This document shows positions 9,345-18,116 of a stretch of 35,544 bases of DNA, one piece after another. Origin of the DNA: an uncultured Oscillospiraceae bacterium (GTDB lineage Bacteria; Bacillota; Clostridia; Oscillospirales; Oscillospiraceae). The notes under the pieces were generated by a model that was not told the origin of the DNA, did not search any database, and worked only from the letters and a program-made list of their open reading frames with translations. The position numbers and the translations under genes are program-made. The DNA is taken from contig CANRQC010000004.1 of the NCBI GenBank assembly GCA_947632695.1, positions 1 to 35,544 of the forward strand, in the 5' to 3' direction. The number at the start of each line of letters is the position of its first letter. The stretch's first letter is position 1.

Positions 9345-10609
9345 TGACCATCGAGCAACAAGTCAACGCTGCCAATGACCGAGTGATGGAGATCCTCCTC
9401 AAGGGCCGGCCGGTATGGATCGATGTCCGGCCGGCGTTGGAGGTCATCCCCGGGATGACCCGGACCAGGATTCTCGTGCCCGGCCCACCCCTTCCTGTGG
9501 AGCGGCTCACCACGCCCATCCGTACCGCGGTTTGCGGCGCGGCCGTTCATGAAAAACTGGCCACGACCTCGGAAGAGGCCTGGCAGATGGTCCTGCGGGG
9601 AGAAATCACCGTGGAACCTGCCCAGGACCATCAGTGCGGCTGCGCCGCCAGCATGGTGGTGTCCGCCAGTATGCCGGTGATGATCGCCCAGGACCGGGTT
9701 TTCGGCGGAAGGGGCTACGCCCCCATTCACCCCGGCCCCAATCCCAAATGCCTGCGCTGGGGCTTTTATGACGAAGATGTGGAGCGAGACCTATGCTGGT
9801 TCCGGGATCACTACGGTCCCGCTCTGGGCAGGGCGGTTCGGGCTGCCGGTGGAATCGATTTGGTGACTGTGCTGGCAAAGACCGCCGGCATGGGCGACGA
9901 AAATCACAATCGCCAACCGGCGGCATCCATGTATCTGGCGCTACAGGTCATTCCCTGGATGCTGGACCAGGAGGATTCGGAGCGGGACGCCATGATTCGG
10001 CATTTCGCCGCCAACGACCGATTCTTCCTGCATCCCATGATGGCAGGCGTGGAGAGCCTGACCGCAACCATGAAGCAGGTGCCCCTGTCCACGGTTCTGG
10101 CAGGCATGGGCGGCAACGGCGTGGAATTTGGCATTCAGCTTGCGGGGACCGGAAATCGGTGGTACACCGCCCCGGCGCCTGTAATCAAGGGCACATTCCT
10201 GAATCCGTCCTATACAGAGGCGGATCTGCTGGGCTACCTGGGGGACAGCTGCGTCACGGAGGTCTACGGCTTGGGTGGGATGTCCGCCATCGCTGGTCCG
10301 GCCTATATGCGGATGACCGGCTCCAATATCGCCGAGGCGCGGGACCGGACGGAAAAGGCCCGGGCGGTATCCCTGGGGGAGCATACCTTTGCCCCCATTC
10401 CCTGGGATGACTTCCGAGGCTTTCCGGTGGGTCTGGATGCCCGCAAGGTGGTGGGCTATAACATTCTGCCTATCAGCCACGGAGGTTCCGCTCTGAAGCG
10501 CGGCGGGCAGGGTGGCGCCGGAGCGGCGGAGCTGCCTATGGAATGCTTCAAGGATGCGTTGCGTGGAATCTACCGGGAGGCGCTCCGGCTTACACCGGCG
10601 CGGATGTGA
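9341..10609 (+). CDS. DUF1116 family protein (AllG/YlbE/YahG-like), lacking the usual N-terminal segment
   Basis: 422 aa; overlaps the preceding stop (ATGATGA junction); EVIPGMTRTRILVPGPP, GEITVEPAQDHQCGCAASM, GMGDENHNRQPAAS, GNGVEFGIQLAGTGNRWYTAPAPVIKG, GDSCVTEVYGLGGMSAIAGPA. Confidence 0.82.
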   Translation: MMTIEQQVNAANDRVMEILLKGRPVWIDVRPALEVIPGMTRTRILVPGPPLPVERLTTPIRTAVCGAAVHEKLATTSEEAWQMVLRGEITVEPAQDHQCGCAASMVVSASMPVMIAQDRVFGGRGYAPIHPGPNPKCLRWGFYDEDVERDLCWFRDHYGPALGRAVRAAGGIDLVTVLAKTAGMGDENHNRQPAASMYLALQVIPWMLDQEDSERDAMIRHFAANDRFFLHPMMAGVESLTATMKQVPLSTVLAGMGGNGVEFGIQLAGTGNRWYTAPAPVIKGTFLNPSYTEADLLGYLGDSCVTEVYGLGGMSAIAGPAYMRMTGSNIAEARDRTEKARAVSLGEHTFAPIPWDDFRGFPVGLDARKVVGYNILPISHGGSALKRGGQGGAGAAELPMECFKDALRGIYREALRLTPARM

Positions 10610-10621
10610 GGAGGATAGGAT

Positions 10622-12193
10622 ATGAACATCTATACGAAAGTAGAGCGAGGCAGATATATCGATTCTCTGGAAACGCTGCTGGCCTCCAGCATTCTCAACG
10701 AGCAGCCAGGCTTGGAAATCGGCTATGCCGGCATGGCAACAGAGCCGTTTAAGGACATCCTTGCGGACATCTGCCTGTTGACTGAGGAAATCAAGGGCTG
10801 CGACGGTAGCTGCTATGTGGTGGCGGCCCGAGCGGAATCCCAGGCGGCTTTTGACGCCGCCGTGGCGGCGGTGGAGGCCAATCTGGCGCCAAAGCAGGAG
10901 GAAAACGGGGAAGGGGAGGACCTACCGAAAGCCTACCCCTCCATCAAGACGGCGGTGGAAGCCTGCCCCAGAGCAAACCTGTGTTCCGTTGCCGTGCCCG
11001 GGGAGTATGCCTTGGCGGAGGTCAAAAAGGCACTGAACGCCGGACTGCACTGCGTGGTATTCAGCAATAATGTTCCGCTTTCCCAGGAGCGGGAGATGAA
11101 GGAGCTGGCCCGGGAAAAGGGCCTGCTGTGCATGGGACCGGACTGCGGCGTTGCCAATATCAATGGCGCGGCGCTGGTGCTGGCAAGCGTGAACAATCGG
11201 GGCCCCTTTGGAATTTGTGGAGCCTCCGGCGTGGGCATCCAGCATGTGGCAGCCATTTTGCACGAGGTCGGCAGCGGCGTTTCGCAGACCATCGGCACCG
11301 GCGGCAACGATCTGAAAAATGAGGTAGGCGGCATCATGATGCTCATGGGCATCGACGCTCTGGAGGCAGACCCGGAGACGTCCTATATTGCCCTCATTGC
11401 CCGCCGCATCGGCGATCAGGTGGAACCGGCCATTCTGGACCGGGTTTCCCGGTGCAAAAAGCCGGTGGTAGCCATGTTTATGAGCAGCGACCGGGCGGCT
11501 GTGGAACGGACCGGCGCTATCTGGGCGGCAGACCTGGATGACTGTGCGCAAAAATGCCTCCGGCTGATTGGAAAAGACTATCCTTTAGAAACGGAGGCTC
11601 AGATCCGGGAGCGGGCGGCACAGGTCGTGCCATGCTTGGCAAGGGAGCAGAAGTATGTCCGGGGCGCCTTCAGCGGAGGCACCTTCATGGACGAGGCCAT
11701 GCACACCCTGGTGGAGGGAATCGGTCCGGTTTATTCCAACTGCCCTCTGAAAGAGCAGTGGCGGTTGCCAGATTCCCACAGAAGCGTTTGCAACGCCTGC
11801 GTAGACTATGGCGAGGAGGAGTTTACCCGGGGGCGGCCCCATCCGGCCATCGATCCCGGCGTCCGCCGGCCTGCGATTCTGCGGGAGGCGGCCGATCCGG
11901 AGACGGCGGTCATCCTGCTGGACTTTATTCTGACGCCCCCGGGGCACATGGACCCGGTGGGATTCGTGCTGGACGATATCCGAAAAGCCCAGGCTCAGAC
12001 GGCAGCCGCGGGACGGCAAATCGTGTTTGTCGCGTCCGTTTTAGGTACTGACGCAGATTTTCAAAATGTAAATGATCAGAGGAAAAAGCTGGAGGATGCT
12101 GGGGTGCTGGTATGCAAAACCAACCGCCGGGCGGCCATGCTGGCCGGTGAGATCATCCGTCAGAAGCAAGAGAGGGATCAACATGAATTGTGA
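10622..12193 (+). CDS. FdrA/AllF-like protein (succinyl-CoA synthetase alpha-subunit-related)
   Basis: 523 aa; MGPDCGVANINGAALVLASVNNRGPFGICGASGVGIQHVAAILHEVGSGVSQTIGTGGNDLKNEVGG; SucD-like fold signature with GTGGNDL. Confidence 0.85.
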   Translation: MNIYTKVERGRYIDSLETLLASSILNEQPGLEIGYAGMATEPFKDILADICLLTEEIKGCDGSCYVVAARAESQAAFDAAVAAVEANLAPKQEENGEGEDLPKAYPSIKTAVEACPRANLCSVAVPGEYALAEVKKALNAGLHCVVFSNNVPLSQEREMKELAREKGLLCMGPDCGVANINGAALVLASVNNRGPFGICGASGVGIQHVAAILHEVGSGVSQTIGTGGNDLKNEVGGIMMLMGIDALEADPETSYIALIARRIGDQVEPAILDRVSRCKKPVVAMFMSSDRAAVERTGAIWAADLDDCAQKCLRLIGKDYPLETEAQIRERAAQVVPCLAREQKYVRGAFSGGTFMDEAMHTLVEGIGPVYSNCPLKEQWRLPDSHRSVCNACVDYGEEEFTRGRPHPAIDPGVRRPAILREAADPETAVILLDFILTPPGHMDPVGFVLDDIRKAQAQTAAAGRQIVFVASVLGTDADFQNVNDQRKKLEDAGVLVCKTNRRAAMLAGEIIRQKQERDQHEL

Positions 12194-12368
12194 TAAAATT
12201 TTGAGCCTGTTCCGTTCGGAATTGATAACGGTGAATGTGGGGCCGAAACTCTTTGCCGAGGCGCTGGAAAAGCAGGGCTATCAAACCGTGCAGGTGGACT
12301 GGAAGCCCGTTGCCGGCGGAGACCGGGAAATGCAGGAGATTTTGGCGGTACTGGGAGGGCTGGACTGA
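12183..12368 (+). CDS. 61-aa small protein resembling the N-terminal segment of full-length DUF1116 proteins
   Basis: MNCDKILSLFRSELITVNVGPKLFAEALEKQGYQTVQVDWKPVAGGDREMQEILAVLGGLD; overlaps the fdrA-like stop by 11 nt and ends 1 nt before the kinase ATG. The ORF track shows it within 12072..12368. Confidence 0.7.
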   Translation: MNCDKILSLFRSELITVNVGPKLFAEALEKQGYQTVQVDWKPVAGGDREMQEILAVLGGLD

Positions 12369-12369
12369 G

Positions 12370-13551
12370 ATGAAAATTCTGGTTTGCAACGTGGGCAGCA
12401 CCTCCCTGAAATTCAAGCTCTATGAGATGCCGGAGGCCCGGGTGCTGGCCCGGGGCTGGACAGAGCGGGTCGGCGGCCGGAATGACGCCATCTTTGGCTT
12501 TCAAAGCTACGCGTCCGGTATCGATTATACCCTTACCGGTCAGGATATCCCCGACTATCAGACCGGAATCCGGCGGTTCCTGGGATGCTTGACAGAGGGC
12601 GAAGGAGCAGTTCTTTCCCGTGTAGAGGAGATCGAACGGGTGGGCTTCAAAGCGACCTTGTCAAAGGGCTTTTTCGGTGTCCATGAGATCGACGAGCCGG
12701 TTTTGCGGGGAATGCGGGACTGGCTGCCCCTGGCGCCGGTACACAACGCCGCCTACATCAAGGCTATCGAAGTGATGCGGGAGGCGCTGCCCCACGCTCG
12801 GTTCGTCGGCGCCTTCGAAACCGCTTTTCACCGGGACATCCCCTTGGAGCGGCGGCTTTTCGGCGTTCCCTACGAATGGTACGAAAAGTACGGCGTGCAG
12901 CGTCTTGGCTATCACAGCGCGTCTCACAGTTATATCGCCGATGTCCTCAACGGAGAAAAGCGGGAATATGCCGCCATTTCCTGCCACTTGGGCGGAAGCT
13001 GCTCCGTCTGCGCGATCCTGAATGGGAAAAGCGTGGATACCAGCTTCGGGATGTCTCTGGAGTCTGGCCTGATCCACGCCAACCGGGTAGGCGACATGGA
13101 CGCCAGCATGGTGTCTTTCCTGCGCAGTCAAGGTCTCACCGAAGAAGAAATTATGGATGGCTTCCAGAAAAAGGGCGGTCTTTTAGGGCTCTCCGGGGTC
13201 AGCGGCGACCTGCGCTATATTCAGGAGGCTGCCGCCGCCGGAAATGCCCGGGCCAAATTGGCCATCGACGTGTTCGTATCCGGCATCGTTCACTATATCG
13301 GTGCTTTTTATCTGGACCTGGGGCGGCTGGACGATCTGGTGTTCACCGCCGGGATCGGGGAACACGCCCCGCTGATCCGGAAAATGGTCTGCGAAAAATT
13401 GGCCCCCCTGGGTGTCCGGTTGGACAAAGCAAAAAACGAAGGCTGCCAAGGAATGGCGGTGATCTCCACGCCGGATTCCGCAGTCTGCGTGCGGGTGATC
13501 CCCACCGATGAGGAGCTGGGCATTGCCCGAAGGACGTATGAAATAAAATAA
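12370..13551 (+). CDS. acetate/propionate-kinase family protein (divergent acetate-kinase homologue)
   Basis: Start refined to ATG 12370 (MKILVCNVGSTSLKFKLY); APVHNAAYIKAI, GYHSASHSY, SCHLGGSCSVCAI, DTSFGMSLESGLIHANRVGDMD, FTAGIGEHAPLIR. Confidence 0.88.
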   Translation: MKILVCNVGSTSLKFKLYEMPEARVLARGWTERVGGRNDAIFGFQSYASGIDYTLTGQDIPDYQTGIRRFLGCLTEGEGAVLSRVEEIERVGFKATLSKGFFGVHEIDEPVLRGMRDWLPLAPVHNAAYIKAIEVMREALPHARFVGAFETAFHRDIPLERRLFGVPYEWYEKYGVQRLGYHSASHSYIADVLNGEKREYAAISCHLGGSCSVCAILNGKSVDTSFGMSLESGLIHANRVGDMDASMVSFLRSQGLTEEEIMDGFQKKGGLLGLSGVSGDLRYIQEAAAAGNARAKLAIDVFVSGIVHYIGAFYLDLGRLDDLVFTAGIGEHAPLIRKMVCEKLAPLGVRLDKAKNEGCQGMAVISTPDSAVCVRVIPTDEELGIARRTYEIK

Positions 13552-13585
13552 GGTCTATTATTGTTCATAGGGAGGAGAAACGGAT

Positions 13586-14443
13586 ATGTACCAACCCCAG
13601 CATGAAGCCGTCTTGGAATTGATGGCAGGCGCGTATGACCTGCATACCCACACAGCGCCGGACACTTTACCGCGAATTGTCAATGACTTTGAATTAACAG
13701 CCATGGCGAATGATTACGGGATGGCAGGCGTCATGCTTAAAAATCACAGTGGTTCCACTGCCGCAAGAGCGGCGTTGGTAAACAGCTGCGGTAAGTTCAA
13801 TACCAAAGCATATGGCTCTATCGTCCTAAACAGCTCTGTGGGCGGCTTAAACCCACAGGCCGTTGAGACCAGCCTGCGGCTTGGGGCGAAAATGGTTTGG
13901 ATGCCAACGATCCAGGCACACAACCATATCGAGTATGTAGCTGCCGTCGGGGGCAAGCAGGCTGCCTCCGGAATCAGAGTGTTGAATGAAGATGGGACTC
14001 TAAAGCCCGAAGTATATGAGATCCTGGAGTTAATTAAGCAGTACGGCGCTGTGGTGGCCACGGGTCATATCAGTCTTGGGGAATCCGCGGCAGTGATCTA
14101 TGCAGCCTGCGACATGGGAGTGAAGTGCGTCTTGACCCACCCAGATTGGAATTGTACGAGTCTGCCCATAGAAGTCCAAAAGGCCTTTGTCAAAAAAGGC
14201 GCGATGGTCGAAAAACTCTGGCTGGATATTGGGCACAATCTTGTTTCAGCGGATTATATGGCCCTTACAATTCGGGAGTTGGGTGCTGAGAATGTATTTC
14301 TCTCCACAGACCGTGGGCAGATTCGGGCTGAATATCCTGTGGAGAGCCTGATGATGTTTATGGATGCGATGCTAGACCGGGGATTCAATCATAGGCAGGT
14401 GTACATCATGACCCACGATAATCCGGCTTGCTTAATCGGATAA
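13586..14443 (+). CDS. DUF6282-like metal-dependent hydrolase (amidohydrolase-superfamily-like)
   Basis: 285 aa; DLHTHTAPDTLPRIVNDFELTAMANDYGMAGVMLKNHSGSTAARAALVN, GHISLGES, LTHPDW, LSTDRGQ; RBS GGGAGGAG upstream. Confidence 0.75.
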   Translation: MYQPQHEAVLELMAGAYDLHTHTAPDTLPRIVNDFELTAMANDYGMAGVMLKNHSGSTAARAALVNSCGKFNTKAYGSIVLNSSVGGLNPQAVETSLRLGAKMVWMPTIQAHNHIEYVAAVGGKQAASGIRVLNEDGTLKPEVYEILELIKQYGAVVATGHISLGESAAVIYAACDMGVKCVLTHPDWNCTSLPIEVQKAFVKKGAMVEKLWLDIGHNLVSADYMALTIRELGAENVFLSTDRGQIRAEYPVESLMMFMDAMLDRGFNHRQVYIMTHDNPACLIG

Positions 14444-14465
14444 TTTCAAAGTAAGGAGGAGAACC

Positions 14466-16241
14466 ATGAATGCTGTAAAAGAAAGACGTGGACTGCTTGC
14501 GAATGCCTTCAGCAGTCCGAAATGGAACTCTCGGATCACATCCGCCAACACGACTAAAAAAGAAATGTGGTTGGGCTATGTCATCGGACCATACGGAATG
14601 CTGCTGGGCCAATCTGTTGTAAACAGTTATTTTAACCAGTATCTTACAGACATTATCGGGTTTACAGTTGACAGGGCGGCATGGATCGCCACATTCATGG
14701 TGCTTTTCCCGGTAATTTCCAAAATATTAGATGCCGTAACAAACATGGTCATGTGCTGGGTCATCGACCATACCACCTGCCGACAGGGCAAGGTCCGGCC
14801 ATGGATGATTATTTCCGCGCCGGTTGTTGCGATCAGTATTATTCTCATGTTCTGGATTCCGGTAAGTAATCCAGTTGCGCAGGCGGTATGGGTCGTTATT
14901 TCCTATAACCTATACTACTGTGTCGCCTACACCATGTGGAATATGTCCAAGGAGCTGTCCTCCGCACTGTCTACAAGAAATGTGAATCAGCGGAAAAACA
15001 ATGCCATGGCGGACCGGATTACGCTGAATGTTGGGACCGGTTTGGCATCGATCCTGTTCCCAATGGTACTTTCCGCTGCAACGGCGGCTCTAAACGGCGA
15101 TAACGCAAAGGGCTACTTCGTATGTATGTCGGCAATTGCGCTCCTGGCGATTCCGTTGGCTTTTGTTCAGTATTTCTATACCCGTGAGCGGGTGACGGAA
15201 GAACGCCGGAATATGACCGGTATCAAAGATTCAACTGGAAAGTCACTGCTTACCGAATCGCAACGGGAAGCGTCTCTGCTTGAACAGCTCAAGGCATGTG
15301 TCCAGGACAAGTACTGGATCAGTTTTGTTCTGGTCATGATCGTCCAGCAGATCTTGGCAAATATGAGAAACATTTCCCTGGTCTATTATTCCGGATGGGT
15401 CGTGCAGGGCAATGCCTATGGTCAGTTTGCTACCATTCAGGCGAGCTTTCAAATGATCGCACTGTCGCCTATGGGACCCGGCATCTTGCTGCTGCTGCCG
15501 CTTATGAAGAAATTTGGACGGCGCACCTGTATTTGGGGCGGATCGATCCTTGTTGCGCTGGGCTCCGTGTTCGCGTTTATGAATGCAGGAAGCAGAATGA
15601 TGATTTACATAGGCACCGCATTGGGCGGCATCGGCAACATCGGTGTCGCGTATGTGATCACCTCTTATATGGGAGACGTCATTGACCATGTGGAATGGAA
15701 AACAGGTGTCCGTTGTGACGGCCTGACAGGTGGATTTACCAGTGCGAGCATGATGATCGGTGTCGGAATCGCGCAGGGCCTATTCAATTTGGGACTGATG
15801 TTGTCAGGCCATACACAGCCTCAGCAGATCGGGATTTCCACAGATAACATCCCGCTGTATGCAGATCAAACGGCCGCCGCCACGACATGGATCAATTTTG
15901 CATATCAAGGGAGCTATATCATCATTGGTGTGATGATGTTTGTCGTATTTCTCTTCATCTTCGATTTGGAAAAGTATCTTCCAAAAGTTTCAAAAGAGCT
16001 TCAGGAACGAAAGGTCGCGGAGTGCGCCGCCTTGGGTATCGAGTACATTCCGGCTGACGAACAGGAACGTCTGGAAATTGCAGAGCAGGAGCGCCTGGCG
16101 GAGGAGACCCGTATCCGGGAGTTAAAAGAGCGTTGTGCCCGGAAAGGCCTGGACTTTGAGACGGAGAACAATAAGGTTTTGAGCAAACGCGCAAAGAAAG
16201 AGCACAGAAGGCCAAGAGGAAGAACCATTAAAAGCAGGTAA
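14466..16241 (+). CDS. GPH-family glycoside/cation symporter (MFS), paralogue 1, with charged C-terminal tail
   Basis: 591 aa polytopic protein; NSYFNQYLTDIIGFT, TTCRQGKVRPWMIISAP, GDVIDHVEWKTGVRCDGL; tail GIEYIPADEQERLEIAEQERLAEETRIRELKERCARKGLDFETENNKVLSKRAKKE. Confidence 0.9.
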   Translation: MNAVKERRGLLANAFSSPKWNSRITSANTTKKEMWLGYVIGPYGMLLGQSVVNSYFNQYLTDIIGFTVDRAAWIATFMVLFPVISKILDAVTNMVMCWVIDHTTCRQGKVRPWMIISAPVVAISIILMFWIPVSNPVAQAVWVVISYNLYYCVAYTMWNMSKELSSALSTRNVNQRKNNAMADRITLNVGTGLASILFPMVLSAATAALNGDNAKGYFVCMSAIALLAIPLAFVQYFYTRERVTEERRNMTGIKDSTGKSLLTESQREASLLEQLKACVQDKYWISFVLVMIVQQILANMRNISLVYYSGWVVQGNAYGQFATIQASFQMIALSPMGPGILLLLPLMKKFGRRTCIWGGSILVALGSVFAFMNAGSRMMIYIGTALGGIGNIGVAYVITSYMGDVIDHVEWKTGVRCDGLTGGFTSASMMIGVGIAQGLFNLGLMLSGHTQPQQIGISTDNIPLYADQTAAATTWINFAYQGSYIIIGVMMFVVFLFIFDLEKYLPKVSKELQERKVAECAALGIEYIPADEQERLEIAEQERLAEETRIRELKERCARKGLDFETENNKVLSKRAKKEHRRPRGRTIKSR

Positions 16242-16312
16242 CGGTCCAGTCTATCACCCCTGGCGTCTGCGGAAGCACCGATTTTGGTGGAGAAAGAATC
16301 TGTTATAGAAAG

Positions 16313-16360
16313 CCCCGGTAAAAGCAGGAAATGTGCCGCTTTTACCGGGGTTCGTTCTAT
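16313..16360. terminator. Hairpin terminator between convergent genes
   Basis: CCCCGGTAAAAGC (16313-16325) / GCTTTTACCGGGG (16338-16350), perfect 13-bp stem with 12-nt loop, then TTCGTTCTATTT. Confidence 0.8.
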
Positions 16361-16367
16361 TTACCTG

Positions 16368-18071
16368 TCACGGGGCAAGAACGGAAATATCTTCCGTGAC
16401 CGTGTCCCATGTGGCGGTACCGGAGCTTTGGCTCAGATCCAGCTCTGGCGTGGCACCCTTAAATATGGAAGAAAGCCGGTATGCCGCACTAAAACGAAGC
16501 TCCACATCCATGCCGCCAAGCTCCTTTCCGTCCGCATTGGTCACGCGGATATGGGAAGTGTAGCTGGTAGCCGTTATGACGGAACCGCTGGAGCGCTCCG
16601 TGCCGTTGAAATAATACCTGCCGTCGTCGCTGTAATTCTCATAGGTGACCGTCACAGTCGTTACGCCCAGAAACCCGCTCTCCTTGGTAATCTCCGCATA
16701 CCCGGAAACCTTACCCGGAATCCTGCCGTGAACAGTGGGATCTCCGATCGAGGTATCGCCGTAATCACCAGCCTGGGGCGTTTCCACCGTCGCCACCGGA
16801 GGACCGGGCTGGTATTCCGGCAGCGAGACGATCTGGATGCGGATGCCGTTTCCATTTCGCTGCCGCTCCATCCACATTGCGCGCGTACTGTCATTCTTCC
16901 AGGACATGGGAGAGTGGTACACCCAGTTCCCCTCCGGGTCGCTAAGATCCACTCCGACATAGCCGGGCTCCTCCATGGAACGTGCCATATCGATGAGCGC
17001 CGGACCGATATTGCCCTGGCGCGAGCTGCGAACACCTGTGATGCTATACATATAGATCTGGGCCATGATGTTGTGAAGTGGGTCACCGTAGGGCCTGGGA
17101 ACCAGGCCCAGCACGGCCAGATCGGAAGACTTAGAAAAGCGGCTGGTCATGACAATACCCAGCTTCTCGTCAGGGGACAGCAGGGTCGTTTCATCATAAC
17201 CTGGGCAGTGGGTCACCTGAAGGACCTCGCCGGTGGCAATATCTTGTATGACAGAATCTCCCATACCGCAGGGATCAGCGCCCACTAAGGAAATTGCCGC
17301 CCCGCCGTGGACAAATTGCTTGACCTCGCCGCCGATAACAGGACTGTAAAGAAGCTGGCCATCATGCTCCGGGTCCGGGGAATATGCATTCATGGCGCTG
17401 ATGTATTTGGCGTCCTCGATTACATAGCGGTCATCATAGCGCACCAGCCGTCCAATGGCGTTAGCAGCTCCGCAGTCACTGCGTCGGATGGTCCAAGCGA
17501 TATATTGGCCGTCAGGTGAAAAAATGATCTCCGTCCATTTGCTGGTCACAGCGGGATCGTCAGCAAATGCAGCGGGAAACTCCACGGGGATCAATATGGC
17601 GGCGCCTGGGGCGCAGGTATCCAGCGTTTGTCCTTCAGGGCACTCCAGCATGGCATCGCCCAGAAGCACCCTAGCATTGTCCTGGCAAAGCATCAGCCGG
17701 TATTTTCCTGGCACCTTTCCGCGGAACAGCTCTAAACAGGCGGTGCCGTCATCGTTCATGGTACAGATCACGGTGTCTTGGCCTTCGTCATAACTTAAAA
17801 GGACTCTGCCGGAAGGCGTGTAGCAGGCTCGATCCACCGGGACCGCAGGGTCTAAGGGCATTGTAAAGACCTCCACGGTACCGAATCCCTCCGGGTCCTT
17901 GATCTGCCGCACCTCCTGGGTATAGACATAGATATTTCCCCGCCGGGCACGAGAGATGCTGTAACCTATGACACCAGCGACAACCATAAATGTGATGACC
18001 GCAGCCAAAATGATCATTATGATCTGCCACCATCTGAACCTCATTCCGGTTTTTTCTTTTTTGCCTTTCAT
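16368..18071 (-). CDS. Membrane-anchored beta-propeller-like (TolB/PD40-like) protein of unknown function
   Basis: ORF 16368..18086; start refined to MKGKKEKTGMRFRWW (18071, RBS GGAGATATTTGAA). N-terminal TM (IIMIILAAVITFMVVAGVIGYSI) then extracytoplasmic repeats such as TEIIFSPDGQYIAWTIRR. Confidence 0.6.
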   Translation of the reverse strand: MKGKKEKTGMRFRWWQIIMIILAAVITFMVVAGVIGYSISRARRGNIYVYTQEVRQIKDPEGFGTVEVFTMPLDPAVPVDRACYTPSGRVLLSYDEGQDTVICTMNDDGTACLELFRGKVPGKYRLMLCQDNARVLLGDAMLECPEGQTLDTCAPGAAILIPVEFPAAFADDPAVTSKWTEIIFSPDGQYIAWTIRRSDCGAANAIGRLVRYDDRYVIEDAKYISAMNAYSPDPEHDGQLLYSPVIGGEVKQFVHGGAAISLVGADPCGMGDSVIQDIATGEVLQVTHCPGYDETTLLSPDEKLGIVMTSRFSKSSDLAVLGLVPRPYGDPLHNIMAQIYMYSITGVRSSRQGNIGPALIDMARSMEEPGYVGVDLSDPEGNWVYHSPMSWKNDSTRAMWMERQRNGNGIRIQIVSLPEYQPGPPVATVETPQAGDYGDTSIGDPTVHGRIPGKVSGYAEITKESGFLGVTTVTVTYENYSDDGRYYFNGTERSSGSVITATSYTSHIRVTNADGKELGGMDVELRFSAAYRLSSIFKGATPELDLSQSSGTATWDTVTEDISVLAP

Positions 18072-18116
18072 TTCAAATATCTCCAAGTAATGTGCAACAT
18101 GCGAATGTTTAGAATT

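Noticed and set aside
12072-12182. Upstream extension of the 61-aa ORF, and the 12235-12369 extension of the kinase ORF
   Set aside because: Both extensions overlap the preceding coding genes out of frame; the internal ATGs (12183, 12370) start the recognisable sequence.
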